DNA from: Vibrio sp. ED004 | GTDB taxonomy: Bacteria; Pseudomonadota; Gammaproteobacteria; Enterobacterales; Vibrionaceae | Direction of reading: 5' to 3' | Length of the DNA: 64,000 bases | Assembly (NCBI RefSeq): GCF_023206395.1 | Contig: NZ_CP066149.1 | Coordinates: 1,798,001-1,862,000, forward strand | In this document: in pieces, positions 36,897 to 45,588 of the stretch | Position numbering within the stretch: the stretch's first letter is position 1 | Layout: every line of letters begins with the position of its first letter | Program-made: the position numbers and the translations under genes | The notes under the pieces: model-generated | Seen by the model: only the letters and a program-made list of their open reading frames with translations | What the model was told of the DNA's origin: nothing | Database searches by the model: none

Positions 36897-37117
36897 CGTC
36901 TTAGGGAATGAGGAAATGTTCACAAGGATGTTAAGTACTCAAGTATCTACTTGGTTACCCAACAGAATTCTCGCGAACTTGTACTAAGTTCTTTTTGACA
37001 CGACATTGCTCACATTGCTTCCAGTGTAATTTATAGCTTTTAGGTAAAGCTGTGGTATTCAATTTGAATGGCTTTACTGGTTTTTGCTAGGCGACATCTT
37101 AGGGTGTCGCTTTTTTT
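36897..37117 (+). ncRNA. ryhB: RyhB, iron-starvation small RNA
   Basis: RyhB is the Hfq-dependent RNA that represses iron-using proteins when iron is scarce. The conserved pairing core is present without a change at 36999-37024 (begins CACGACATTGCTCACATTG and continues CTTCCAG), as in E. coli RyhB. The RNA ends in a terminator, GCGACATC, loop TTAG, GGTGTCGC, followed by seven T (37091-37117). The start is estimated from the Fur-covered promoter, giving about 220 nt, far longer than the 90-nt E. coli form but like the long RyhB reported for V. cholerae. It lies between the acetyltransferase and polA. The exact 5' end is not proven. Confidence 0.92.
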
Positions 37118-37187
37118 ATACCTACCATTTCAACAAGATGCATATTTAGTGGCACGTATTTTTATGAATAAAACGCCATCAGCATTT

Positions 37188-37338
37188 TTTTCCACAACGC
37201 AAGATCGAGAAAAGATCGTTGATCATCTGTTCGATCTGTAAAATTGTTCTTTATTTTCAGTTGTTTATTGGTGTTTTTTGAGTTGTTCACCGTAGTTCTC
37301 AACAGGGTGGGTAAATAATATAAACAGAGTTATCCACA
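37188..37338. other. Cluster of two DnaA boxes and four GATC sites upstream of polA
   Basis: TTTTCCACA at 37188-37196 and the perfect DnaA box TTATCCACA at 37330-37338 bracket a segment with four GATC sites in about 34 bp (37203, 37214, 37221, 37233) and then an AT-rich stretch. This resembles a small part of oriC but lies in the polA leader. It may tie polA transcription to DnaA and Dam methylation, or titrate DnaA. The rest of 37118-37489 shows no gene. Confidence 0.6.
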
Positions 37339-37489
37339 GAACGCTTGCGTCTAAGAACAAAAAATAACAACAAATCGATTATAACGAACACAACCGAGTG
37401 AACGGATACAGATCGACAACGTGGAATCCAACCAACAGACGTGGCATTCTTAACAGATAATTTCTGTACTTACTGGATACACAAACATT

Positions 37490-40288
37490 ATGGCTCGTAT
37501 TCCTGATAATCCATTGATTCTGATCGATGGCTCTTCTTACCTATATCGCGCGTTCCATGCTTACCCTGGCACAATGAGCAATGGTGATATCCCAACTAAC
37601 GCTGTTTACGGTGTAGTTAACATGCTGCGCAGCATGATGCGTCAATTTGCTTCTGATCGTATTGCGGTAATTTTTGATGCGAAAGGAAAGACGTTCCGTG
37701 ATGACATGTACCCAGAGTACAAGGCAAATCGTCCACCTATGCCTGATGATCTTCGTTGCCAGATTGAGCCTTTGCACAATGTGATTCGTGCAATGGGTTT
37801 GCCACTTATCTCTATTCCTGGCGTTGAAGCGGATGATGTGATCGGTACGTTGGCTTCTCAAGCTTCTGCTATGGGTATGCCTGTGCTTATTAGTACTGGC
37901 GATAAAGATATGGCGCAGCTTGTCGATGACAACGTTACTCTGATCAATACCATGACCAACGTGGTAATGGATCGTGAAGGCGTGATTGAGAAATTTGGCA
38001 TTCCGCCAGAGCTGATCATCGACTACCTTGCGCTGATGGGCGATAAAGTCGATAACATCCCAGGTGTTCCGGGTGTCGGTGACAAGACAGCGACTGCTCT
38101 GCTGCAAGGCATTGGTAGCATCGAAAAGCTGTATCAAAACCTGGATGATATTGCCGCTCTTGGCTTCCGTGGTTCAAAAACCATGGCTAAGAAGCTGATT
38201 GATAATAAAGACAACGCTGAGATGTCTTACGAGCTTGCAACGATCAAACTGGATGTCGAGTTAGAAGAGACACCTGAGTCGCTTGTAAAAGCACAACCAA
38301 ACACGGATGAGCTGATTAAGCTATATGGTCAACTGGTCTTCAAGTCTTGGTTGAACGAGCTACTTGAAGGTGGCAGTGGTGTGGTTGAGGCGGATGAAAA
38401 GTCGGGCGCAGTGCGTAGCAATACGGCATCAACTACTTCTACCGTAGAAATGAACACCTCTGCCGTGACGATTGATCGCAGCAACTACGAAACCATCCTC
38501 GATGAAGCGTCATTCAATGTTTGGCTAGAGAAATTGAAAGCGGCTGAAGTGTTTGCTTTCGATACCGAGACAGACAGCCTAGATTACATGGTTGCGAACC
38601 TCGTTGGCCTGTCATTCGCGACTGAAGAAGGCGTTGCCGCTTACGTACCGGTTGCCCATGATTACCTAGATGCACCTCAGCAGCTGGATCGCGATTGGGT
38701 ACTTGAACAGCTTAAGCCGGTTCTTGAAGATGACGCACAAGCTAAAGTCGGTCAAAACCTGAAATACGATATGAGCGTTTTAGCGCGCTACGGTATCGAG
38801 ATGAAAGGCATCAAGCACGACACCATGCTAGCGTCTTACGTTTTCAATAGTGTTGGTGGCAAGCATGATATGGATAGCCTAGCGCTGCGCTTCCTACAGC
38901 ACAGCTGCATCTCATTCGAGCAGATCGCAGGTAAAGGTAAGAAGCAGCTTACTTTCAACCAGATTGAGCTGGGTGAAGCGTCTCCATACGCTGCAGAAGA
39001 TGCTGACGTAACACTGCGTCTTCATAACCGCTTAATGGAAAACATCGAGCAAGATGAAAAACTAAAAGCGATTTATGAAGAGATCGAAGTACCACTGATT
39101 CCAGTGATGTCTCGTATTGAACGCACAGGTGTATTCATCGACGACATGTTGCTAGGCGCTCAATCGCAAGAGATTGCCGTTCGTCTTGATGAGTTAGAGC
39201 AGAAAGCTTACGAGATTGCAGAGCAAGAGTTCAACATGAACTCGCCAAAACAGCTGCAAGCGATTCTTTTTGAAAAAATGGGCTTGCCTGTTATCAAGAA
39301 AACGCCATCAGGCGCACCTTCAACCAATGAAGAAGTGCTGCAAGAATTGGCGCTTGATTACCCGCTGCCTAAGCTGATCATTGAGTATCGTGGTCTTGCG
39401 AAGCTGAAATCAACTTACACCGATAAGCTGCCGAAGATGATCAACGCTGAAACCGGTCGTGTTCATACGTCTTACCACCAAGCGGTAACGGCGACGGGTC
39501 GTTTGTCTTCTACTGATCCAAACCTACAGAACATCCCAATTCGTAATGATGAAGGTCGTCGCATCCGCCAAGCATTCGTTGCACAGCACGGTTGGAAGAT
39601 TCTAGCGGTCGATTACTCTCAAATTGAATTACGTATCATGGCGCACTTATCGGGTGACAAAGCGCTTCTGGAAGCATTCCAACAAGGTAAAGATATCCAC
39701 GCAGCAACGGCAGCTGAGATCATCGGCGTTAATATTGAGGATGTAACGACGGAACAACGTCGTCGTGCTAAGGCCGTTAACTTCGGTCTTATCTACGGTA
39801 TGAGTGCCTTTGGTTTGGCTAAGCAGCTAGGTATTCCTCGTGGCGAAGCACAGCACTACATGGATACTTACTTCGAGCGCTACCCTGGTGTGATGCAGTA
39901 CATGGAAGACACGCGCAGTGCTGCTTCAGAGCAGGGCTTCGTTGAAACCATTTACGGTCGTCGTTTGCACCTTCCTGAAATTCAATCTCGTAATGGCATG
40001 CGTCGTAAAGCTGCTGAGCGTGCGGCGATCAACGCGCCAATGCAAGGTACAGCGGCAGACATCATCAAGAAAGCGATGCTATTGGTTGATGAATGGATCC
40101 AAGCGGAAGGCGATGGTCGAGTTAAGTTATTGATGCAAGTACACGATGAATTGGTATTTGAAGTGGAAGAGTCATCTTTAGCCGAAATTGAAAGTAAAGT
40201 ACAAGAATTGATGGAATCAGCTGCAGAGCTAGAAGTGCCGCTAGTTGCGGAAGCTGGCCACGGTGACAACTGGGATCAAGCCCACTAA
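37490..40288 (+). CDS. polA: DNA polymerase I
   Basis: Repair and Okazaki-fragment-maturation polymerase. The 932-residue protein has an N-terminal 5'-3' exonuclease (about 1-290, with [15 protein letters not shown] and [11 protein letters not shown]), a 3'-5' proofreading domain (about 330-520, with [11 protein letters not shown] intact, so proofreading should be active) and the C-terminal family A polymerase (about 530-932, [43 protein letters not shown]). Length matches E. coli Pol I (928). Upstream is an unusually long leader with DnaA boxes; downstream comes Spot 42, as in E. coli. Confidence 0.98.
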   Translation: MARIPDNPLILIDGSSYLYRAFHAYPGTMSNGDIPTNAVYGVVNMLRSMMRQFASDRIAVIFDAKGKTFRDDMYPEYKANRPPMPDDLRCQIEPLHNVIRAMGLPLISIPGVEADDVIGTLASQASAMGMPVLISTGDKDMAQLVDDNVTLINTMTNVVMDREGVIEKFGIPPELIIDYLALMGDKVDNIPGVPGVGDKTATALLQGIGSIEKLYQNLDDIAALGFRGSKTMAKKLIDNKDNAEMSYELATIKLDVELEETPESLVKAQPNTDELIKLYGQLVFKSWLNELLEGGSGVVEADEKSGAVRSNTASTTSTVEMNTSAVTIDRSNYETILDEASFNVWLEKLKAAEVFAFDTETDSLDYMVANLVGLSFATEEGVAAYVPVAHDYLDAPQQLDRDWVLEQLKPVLEDDAQAKVGQNLKYDMSVLARYGIEMKGIKHDTMLASYVFNSVGGKHDMDSLALRFLQHSCISFEQIAGKGKKQLTFNQIELGEASPYAAEDADVTLRLHNRLMENIEQDEKLKAIYEEIEVPLIPVMSRIERTGVFIDDMLLGAQSQEIAVRLDELEQKAYEIAEQEFNMNSPKQLQAILFEKMGLPVIKKTPSGAPSTNEEVLQELALDYPLPKLIIEYRGLAKLKSTYTDKLPKMINAETGRVHTSYHQAVTATGRLSSTDPNLQNIPIRNDEGRRIRQAFVAQHGWKILAVDYSQIELRIMAHLSGDKALLEAFQQGKDIHAATAAEIIGVNIEDVTTEQRRRAKAVNFGLIYGMSAFGLAKQLGIPRGEAQHYMDTYFERYPGVMQYMEDTRSAASEQGFVETIYGRRLHLPEIQSRNGMRRKAAERAAINAPMQGTAADIIKKAMLLVDEWIQAEGDGRVKLLMQVHDELVFEVEESSLAEIESKVQELMESAAELEVPLVAEAGHGDNWDQAH

Positions 40289-40322
40289 TCAGTTTTTGAC
40301 CTTATTACGCAAATTATTATGA

Positions 40323-40350
40323 GCCAGTGCACAAACACTGGCTTTTTTTT
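40323..40350 (+). terminator. polA terminator
   Basis: GCCAGTG, loop CACAAA, CACTGGC followed by eight T. Confidence 0.92.
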
Positions 40351-40463
40351 GTCTCGAATAAAGTTGAATCGTGAAAAGGGTTTAGGTGTTTTAATAAAAC
40401 ATTCATGAAAAAAAACTACAAAAGTTGTTTTCATTTCTGAGCAATTGTTGTACATTAAATCTC

Positions 40464-40569
40464 GTAGGGTACAGAGGTAAGATGTTCTATCTTTCAGACC
40501 TTTTGTTTCACGTTATTGGATTAGGCTGATTCAGCCGCCCCAGTCAGCATTTGACTGGGGCGTTTTTTC
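40464..40569 (+). ncRNA. spf: Spot 42 small RNA
   Basis: Spot 42 is the Hfq-binding RNA that mediates part of catabolite control. The first 40 bases (starting GTAGGGTACAGAGGTAAGAT) are identical in pattern to the E. coli RNA, including the pairing regions GTTCTATCTTTCAGACC. The end is the same strong terminator, GCCCCAGTCA, GCATT, TGACTGGGGC, with a T run. Length is about 106 nt (E. coli 109). Location directly downstream of polA matches E. coli. The rest of the interval, 40570-40826, contains no gene that I can support. Confidence 0.97.
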
Positions 40570-40826
40570 TTGTGCGAAAGAAAAATATTTCCAACCTACT
40601 ATTCCTCTATAAATCCGCTTCTTTTTAGTGCCTTTTATTACTCTTTCTCTACTACTCTAGCTAACCCTCAATTTGTCCTAAATCTGGAATTTGATCAGCA
40701 ATTGGTAATTTAAATCCACACTTAAATTGATTGTTTTATCATTTGAAATAACTTTTATTTTACAACTTGCTGATAAAGGATTGATGGCTCACGCCTTATT
40801 TATCAGAGTATTGAGTAGGTGAATGC

Positions 40827-41405
40827 TCAATGTAGTCCATGATTTCTTGTTGCTTCTTGTTGCTTCTCGGTGCTGTATTTCAGTGCTTCGGCAGTGACCT
40901 GGATAGACTGCGCCATAGAGGAGATATTGTTGGTCGCTTTAACTAAGGTTTGTTGCATGGGTTTGAGGATTAGCAGGTAAATAGCGGTCAGAGCGATAAT
41001 AATCACACCGACAACGGCAACTAGCGCGATGATGATTTTGGTTTGGATATCATCGAGCAACGTTTGGCTTGTCTGTTTAAAGGTGACGCGTGATTGATCT
41101 AAGGCTTGTGGGAGTTGATTGAGCGAGGTCTTGGTTGTGTCTGCAAGCTTGTTGATGCTTTCAACCGTTTGATTAAGAGCCAGTTGCTGGTCGTCGCTGA
41201 GGTTAGGGTTGTTGACGATGGCTTGCAAAGATTGTGATATCACTTCGAGTGACTCAGTTGCTTCCTGAGCGTACTTTTCCATACCGTCGAGGTCTAAGGT
41301 CATATCGACGTTGATCAGCGGTGCTTCCGTGGGTTCTGCTTCAGAGGCGTGGCCTGTAAGAGGTATTAGCATCATTGCCATTACGGTCAAGAGTGTTTTC
41401 CACAT
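40827..41405 (-). CDS. Membrane protein with periplasmic coiled coil and one transmembrane helix
   Basis: A 192-residue protein of unknown function next to Spot 42. It has a signal peptide (MWKTLLTVMAMMLIPLTGHASE), a periplasmic helical part (about 35-125, repeated TVESINKLAD-like heptads), one strong transmembrane segment (IIIALVAVVGVIIIALTAIYLLI, quoted here in part; about 124-147) and a short cytoplasmic helix. The layout resembles a chemoreceptor without its signalling tail. The last codons fall in a short repeat (TTGCTTCT twice), so the C-terminus may have been altered by slippage. There is no obvious partner gene. Could be a stress or envelope sensor; function is not known. Confidence 0.75.
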   Translation of the reverse strand: MWKTLLTVMAMMLIPLTGHASEAEPTEAPLINVDMTLDLDGMEKYAQEATESLEVISQSLQAIVNNPNLSDDQQLALNQTVESINKLADTTKTSLNQLPQALDQSRVTFKQTSQTLLDDIQTKIIIALVAVVGVIIIALTAIYLLILKPMQQTLVKATNNISSMAQSIQVTAEALKYSTEKQQEATRNHGLH

Positions 41406-41530
41406 GAGTATTCCTTTCTCTATATTCTGTTTATCAAAGTCTATTTTTTAGTATGGTCCACTTCTGTTGCTTATAACGGGTTTATCTTGTTTTTTATCCT
41501 TAGTTTTTGAGTTTAACCCGCTAATTTATA

Positions 41531-41568
41531 GGTAAAAAAATACCCCACCTATATAAGGCAGGGTATTG
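41531..41568 (-). terminator. Terminator of engB
   Basis: On the minus strand, ATACCC ... GGGTAT with further weaker pairs inside, then seven T. It lies just downstream of the engB stop. Confidence 0.75.
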
Positions 41569-41617
41569 ATTAGGTGCGATCACTTGATAGTCGTGATCGA
41601 GTCCCTCTATATAGAGA

Positions 41618-42277
41618 CTACTCTGAATCGTTGTGTTCTTCGTCTGCTAACTCATCGATAAGCTGGTCTGCAAGTGCTGGTGCGAACCACTCATCCATCT
41701 TGGCACGTAGTTGGTCAACGCCGATGCCTTTCATAGAAGAGAAGACATCAACTGCTACATCACCACCGAAAGATTTTGCATCGTTACGGATTTTCAGTAG
41801 CTGTGCTTTACGCGCACCGCTTTTCAGTTTGTCTGCTTTTGTTAACAAAACCTGTACTGGGATGCGACTATCGATAGCCCAGTAGATCATTTGTTGGTCA
41901 AGGTCTTTCATTGGGTGACGGATATCCATCAATACCACTAGACCTTTTAGGCTTTCACGTCGCTGTAGGTATTCACCTAGCGACTTCTGCCACTTTTTCT
42001 TCATCTCAAGTGGTACTTGAGCGAAGCCATATCCAGGTAAATCGACGATATGACAACCGTCTGTCACCTTAAATAGGTTAATTAGCTGAGTTCGACCTGG
42101 TGTCTTACTGGTTTTCGCCAAGCTTTTTTGGTTTGTAACGCGGTTTAGTGCGCTAGATTTACCAGCATTGGAGCGTCCTGCAAACGCAATTTCGATCCCT
42201 TCGTCTTCTGGTAAATGACGAATATCAGGTGCACTGGTAATGAAATGCGTGTTTTGATAATGAATTTTTACGCTCAC
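41618..42277 (-). CDS. engB: Ribosome-biogenesis GTP-binding protein EngB (YihA)
   Basis: Essential small GTPase of large-subunit assembly and cell-cycle progression. Start at GTG 42277 ([18 protein letters not shown]) with GGAG six bases upstream gives 219 residues; the frame is open for 50 codons further upstream but this is not part of the protein. G motifs are intact: GRSNAGKSS (G1), TSKTPGRTQ (G2), DLPGYG (G3), TKAD (G4) and the SSMKG-like G5. The gene lies between Spot 42 and the cytochrome c4 gene, as in V. cholerae. Divergent from cytochrome c4, with 148 bp between them. Confidence 0.96.
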   Translation of the reverse strand: MSVKIHYQNTHFITSAPDIRHLPEDEGIEIAFAGRSNAGKSSALNRVTNQKSLAKTSKTPGRTQLINLFKVTDGCHIVDLPGYGFAQVPLEMKKKWQKSLGEYLQRRESLKGLVVLMDIRHPMKDLDQQMIYWAIDSRIPVQVLLTKADKLKSGARKAQLLKIRNDAKSFGGDVAVDVFSSMKGIGVDQLRAKMDEWFAPALADQLIDELADEEHNDSE

Positions 42278-42425
42278 TGTTAACTCCATCTCGACTTTGT
42301 GTAGTCGATTGATTACTTTTTTGTGAATTTGTGTAAAATAACCGTGCTCGGCATAAGGTCGCCTATTGTACCATGAGTGGCAACATTGAGTGGTACTGGA
42401 AGCTTGATAATTATAATGGAATGTC

Positions 42426-43043
42426 ATGAAGAAATTAGCGCTAATTTTGAGTCTTTTAGCCAGCTGCTCAGTATGGGCTCAAGGTAGTATTGAAGCTGGT
42501 AAAGCCAAATCACAAACATGTGTTGCCTGCCACGGTGCTGACGGCAACAGTCTGATCACTCAGTACCCTAAGCTGGCTGGTCAACATGAGAAGTACCTAG
42601 AGAAGCAGTTAAAAGAGCTTAAGCTAGGTATGACAAGTGGTGGTAAGCAAGGTCGTTACGAACCTGTAATGGGTGCAATGGCGATGCCTTTATCTGAAGA
42701 AGATATGGCTGACCTAGCGGCATACTACGCATCTCTACCTATCTCTAGTAACTCTACTCCTGAAAATGTAGTAGATGAAGGTAAGGTTCTTTACACGGCG
42801 GGTAACGCAGAACGCGGCCTAACGGCGTGTATTGCTTGTCACGGCCCTCGTGGTAACGGTACCGAACTTTCTGGTTTCCCTAAGATTTCTGGTCAACACG
42901 CAGATTACATCAAGGCTCAACTTGAAAAATTCCGCGATGGTAACCGTAATAACGACATGAATGCGATGATGCGTGATGTAGCTAAAAAGTTAACAGACGC
43001 AGAAATTGATACCTTATCGAAGTACGTTGGTGGTCTACACTAA
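42426..43043 (+). CDS. Periplasmic dihaem cytochrome c4
   Basis: A 205-residue periplasmic electron carrier that typically feeds cbb3-type oxidases. It has a signal peptide ([20 protein letters not shown]) and two CxxCH haem sites, CVACH (about 32-36) and CIACH (about 138-142), each with a later methionine ligand region ([15 protein letters not shown]). The two-domain repeat, GADGN and GPRGNG, is characteristic of cytochrome c4. Start agrees with the signal peptide. It ends with a strong terminator. Confidence 0.94.
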   Translation: MKKLALILSLLASCSVWAQGSIEAGKAKSQTCVACHGADGNSLITQYPKLAGQHEKYLEKQLKELKLGMTSGGKQGRYEPVMGAMAMPLSEEDMADLAAYYASLPISSNSTPENVVDEGKVLYTAGNAERGLTACIACHGPRGNGTELSGFPKISGQHADYIKAQLEKFRDGNRNNDMNAMMRDVAKKLTDAEIDTLSKYVGGLH

Positions 43044-43104
43044 TTTGTCGGTTTCTTGCTCTTAGCCAGAGTGAAGAAATGTACGTTCGAGCGAGATTGA
43101 AGAG

Positions 43105-43136
43105 ACGCCCCGATCAATTATGGTCGGGGCGTTTTC
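43105..43136 (+). terminator. Terminator of the cytochrome c4 gene
   Basis: ACGCCCCGA, loop, TCGGGGCGT followed by TTT-rich sequence. Confidence 0.9.
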
Positions 43137-43274
43137 TTTTTGGCTAGTTTCTTTTGATTGTCACTATTTATGAATCAATCGTTTATGTCTGATTTATCTA
43201 TGTGTGATCAATTTGTGTTCGAAAGTGTGAACTCGCACTATTGTAGTCTTTTTGTAACACGGTAAAGTAACCGC

Positions 43275-43529
43275 CATCAGCTAGGAGCTGACTTAGATAT
43301 GGATGATCATCTAGTCTAACGGTATAGACAGAAATGGATCAGGCTAGGACAGCCCAGCAACAAGGTGTTAGAAAAGGATAGCCAAAACTCATCAGGACGA
43401 TGAACAACAAACAAATTTGGCATGGAAAGCACCAATAACAAATGGAGATTTGTGTACCAAGTTGAGTATGCAAATTTTGGCCGATATAGGCAGATTTAGA
43501 GAGCGATAGGTTTTCCTATCGCTTTTTTT
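43275..43529 (+). ncRNA. CsrB/CsrC-family CsrA-sequestering regulatory RNA
   Basis: This region has no ORF but at least six hairpins that present GGA in the loop, the CsrA-binding form: CAGC-TAGGA-GCTG (43278-43290), TAGAT-loop with GGA-ATCTA (43294-43313), GGCT-AGGAC-AGCC (43342-43354), TCATC-AGGAC-GATGA (43389-43403), TTGG-loop with GGA-CCAA (43417-43435) and ACAAAT-GGAG-ATTTGT (43438-43453). Further single-stranded AAGGATA and ATGGATC occur. It ends in a perfect terminator (AGCGATAGG, TTTT, CCTATCGCT, T7; to 43529). E. coli csrC lies at the equivalent place, between engB and yihI. The 5' end is estimated from a weak promoter (TTGTAG 43241, TAAAGT 43263). Confidence 0.88.
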
Positions 43530-43614
43530 ATTGATTTGATGAAAAAACACCCAATACCTCTCCACTATAAACGCAGTTTCTGGTATGTTTCGCATCCCTG
43601 TTTAAGGATGTGCT

Positions 43615-44253
43615 ATGTATACTTGTCCCTTATGCCATCACCAAGGCGTGAATCACTATTTTGAAGACAAACGCAGAGCCTATCTGCAGTGTCAGCAATG
43701 TGAACTGGTATTTGTTAAACCTGAACAAAGGTTAGAAGCAAAAGAAGAAAAAGCACACTATGATCTCCATGAGAACGATCCTAGTGATGCAGGCTATCGC
43801 CGCTTTTTATCTCGCATCGCGGATCCACTAACAGACAAAATTTCATCTAACTCACACGGGTTGGATTTTGGTTGTGGCCCAGGCCCTACGCTATCTATCA
43901 TGTTAGAAGAAGCCGGACACACCATGGAGTTGTACGATATCTATTACCACCCAGAGACTTCTGTGTTGGAAAAAACGTACGACTTTATGACTGCCACGGA
44001 GGTGATTGAACATCTTTATCACCCAGACAAAGTGTGGCAGCAATGGTTGAATTTAGTTAAACCCAAAGGCTGGATTGGTCTTATGACTAAGCTAGTAATA
44101 GACGTAGATGCGTTTGCTGGTTGGCACTACAAGAATGACCCGACTCATGTTGTCTTCTTTAGTCGTCAAACATTCCAGTTTTTGGCAGAGCGGGATAAGC
44201 TCGAACTAGAATTTTTTGGAAATGATGTAATTTTACTGAGGAAAGTGCAGTAA
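43615..44253 (+). CDS. Class I SAM-dependent methyltransferase with N-terminal zinc ribbon
   Basis: A 212-residue protein: a four-cysteine zinc ribbon at the N-terminus (CPLCHHQG and CQQCELVFV, about 4-32), followed by a methyltransferase-11-type domain with LDFGCGPGPTL (SAM binding, about 83-93), ATEVIEHLYHP (about 125-135) and LKPKGW-like LVKPKGWIGLMT. Relatives modify small molecules or nucleic acids; the substrate is unknown. It overlaps yihI by one base (TAATG), so they are coupled, and DUF2489 follows closely; the three form a likely operon behind the csr RNA. Confidence 0.9.
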   Translation: MYTCPLCHHQGVNHYFEDKRRAYLQCQQCELVFVKPEQRLEAKEEKAHYDLHENDPSDAGYRRFLSRIADPLTDKISSNSHGLDFGCGPGPTLSIMLEEAGHTMELYDIYYHPETSVLEKTYDFMTATEVIEHLYHPDKVWQQWLNLVKPKGWIGLMTKLVIDVDAFAGWHYKNDPTHVVFFSRQTFQFLAERDKLELEFFGNDVILLRKVQ

Positions 44254-44810
44254 TGGCTCGTAGTAAAAAATCAAGAAAGCCGGGAGCTCTTGGCGCTCCG
44301 GAACCTATGGTTACTCGTAACCGTAGTGAATCTGATGTTGAAGGTCGTGAACGTAAGCGTGTTAAAAAGCGCAAAGGCCTAAAATCTGGCAGCCGTCACT
44401 CAGATGGTAGCGAAGCAAAACAGCGTAAAGCTGCACAAGCTCGCGACCCTCGTTTAGGCAGCAAGAAAAAAATCCCGCTGATTATTGAACCAGCGAAGAA
44501 GCCAACGAAACAAGAGCGTAAGCTATCTAACGAACAAGAGTTAGAGATGCTTGAGAACGATGCTCAACTGAACACGCTGTTAGATCGCCTCGAAAATGGT
44601 GAAAACCTAGGTGCAGGTCTACAGAAGTTCGTTGACGAGAAGCTTGATCGCATCGAACACCTAATGGACCGCTTAGGTCTGTTAGAGCCAGAAGAAGACG
44701 AAGAAGAGATCTTCGAAGAAGCACCAGTTGCATCTAAGAAGAAAGCAAGCTCTGATGAAGACTTGTTATCTCAATTCGAAGACTTCGACTTAGACAGCTT
44801 TAAAGGTTAA
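44253..44810 (+). CDS. yihI: Der GTPase-activating protein YihI
   Basis: YihI stimulates the GTPase Der and tunes 50S ribosome assembly. The 185-residue protein shows the expected basic, low-complexity N-terminal half (SRKPGALGAPEPMVTRNRSE, KRKGLKSGSRH) and a compact helical C-terminal half (LSNEQELEMLENDAQLNTLL) followed by an acidic end. Its start overlaps the stop of the methyltransferase gene. Synteny with engB, csrC and hemN agrees with E. coli. Family assignment rests on this pattern and context. Confidence 0.92.
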   Translation: MARSKKSRKPGALGAPEPMVTRNRSESDVEGRERKRVKKRKGLKSGSRHSDGSEAKQRKAAQARDPRLGSKKKIPLIIEPAKKPTKQERKLSNEQELEMLENDAQLNTLLDRLENGENLGAGLQKFVDEKLDRIEHLMDRLGLLEPEEDEEEIFEEAPVASKKKASSDEDLLSQFEDFDLDSFKG

Positions 44811-44816
44811 TAGCCA

Positions 44817-45305
44817 ATGAACGTAACCTTATTAGCAATTGCTGGTGGAATTATCATTCTCGGCTTGGGCTCTTACGCAGGTTACCTTCTACTTCAAGTG
44901 AAGAAGCAGACGGAGTTGCAAAAGCAGCATCAAGCACTAGCCATTGAGAAACGTAACGCGACGATTTACGACAACGTAAATACTTTGTGTTTAGCGGGCA
45001 TTCAAGGCCAGTGTGATTTACCTGAGATCAGTATCCGAGTGTGTATCATCATGGATAATGTTCAGGGCGATGAGCGTGTCGATTTAGATTCTGAATATCC
45101 TGCTCTTTCTGAGCTGTACCACATCGTTAAAGATATGGCGCGCGGAGAGGAAAGACAGGAACTGACGAAGAAAGAACGCATGCAGCAGAATCTCACACGC
45201 CACAAGGCAGAGACTCGCTTGAACGATGCGGTTATCGAAGATTTGAAAAGGTTGCAGGAGAAGGTTAAACCTCTCAACAACCAAATCAATATTCAGATGA
45301 TCTAG
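44817..45305 (+). CDS. DUF2489 membrane-anchored protein
   Basis: A 162-residue protein with one N-terminal transmembrane helix (LLAIAGGIIILGLGSYAGYLL) and a helical cytoplasmic part rich in charged residues (KERMQQNLTRHKAETRLND, DLKRLQEKVKPL). It contains two cysteines in LCLAGIQGQCDLPEIS. The pattern matches the DUF2489 family seen beside yihI and hemN in Vibrio; function is unknown. It starts six bases after yihI, so it is in the same operon. About 280 bp without a gene follow before hemN. Confidence 0.85.
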   Translation: MNVTLLAIAGGIIILGLGSYAGYLLLQVKKQTELQKQHQALAIEKRNATIYDNVNTLCLAGIQGQCDLPEISIRVCIIMDNVQGDERVDLDSEYPALSELYHIVKDMARGEERQELTKKERMQQNLTRHKAETRLNDAVIEDLKRLQEKVKPLNNQINIQMI

Positions 45306-45423
45306 TCGCTAAGACTATTAATATAGAGGCTCGTTTAATACACGGTGTATTTAAGATTCATTATCTTTAATCCCGAGTGCTGAATGAGCCTTCTTACCTC
45401 TTGCACCCCTGTATTTCGGTGCA

Positions 45424-45437
45424 TTGTTAGTGATCAA
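45424..45437. promoter_or_regulatory. FNR-type box upstream of hemN
   Basis: TTGTT-AGTG-ATCAA differs from the FNR consensus TTGAT-N4-ATCAA at one base. It lies about 150 bases before hemN, whose product is the oxygen-independent enzyme, so anaerobic activation makes sense. Apart from this, 45306-45588 shows no gene. Confidence 0.5.
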
Positions 45438-45588
45438 GCTAGCAGTTCTGAGTTTTTATCTGAAAAAAAGATTTTGTCTTGAAACGACCTTACAAGTCGT
45501 GTGGCAAAATAACCCGTCTATATTTTAATGTATGTAAAATGATTTGAGAGACCTTAGGTTCTCGCGGATCTAAATTGGAAGTACCGCT

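Noticed and set aside
37188..37338. Chromosomal replication origin oriC
   Set aside because: The DnaA boxes and GATC sites are suggestive, but only two boxes are present, and mnmG/gidA, mioC and the rest of an oriC neighbourhood are absent. Reported only as an oriC-like cluster.
41578..41600. Hairpin GATCAC ... GTGATC before the engB stop region
   Set aside because: Only 6 bp, no T-run, and next to a better terminator; possibly chance.
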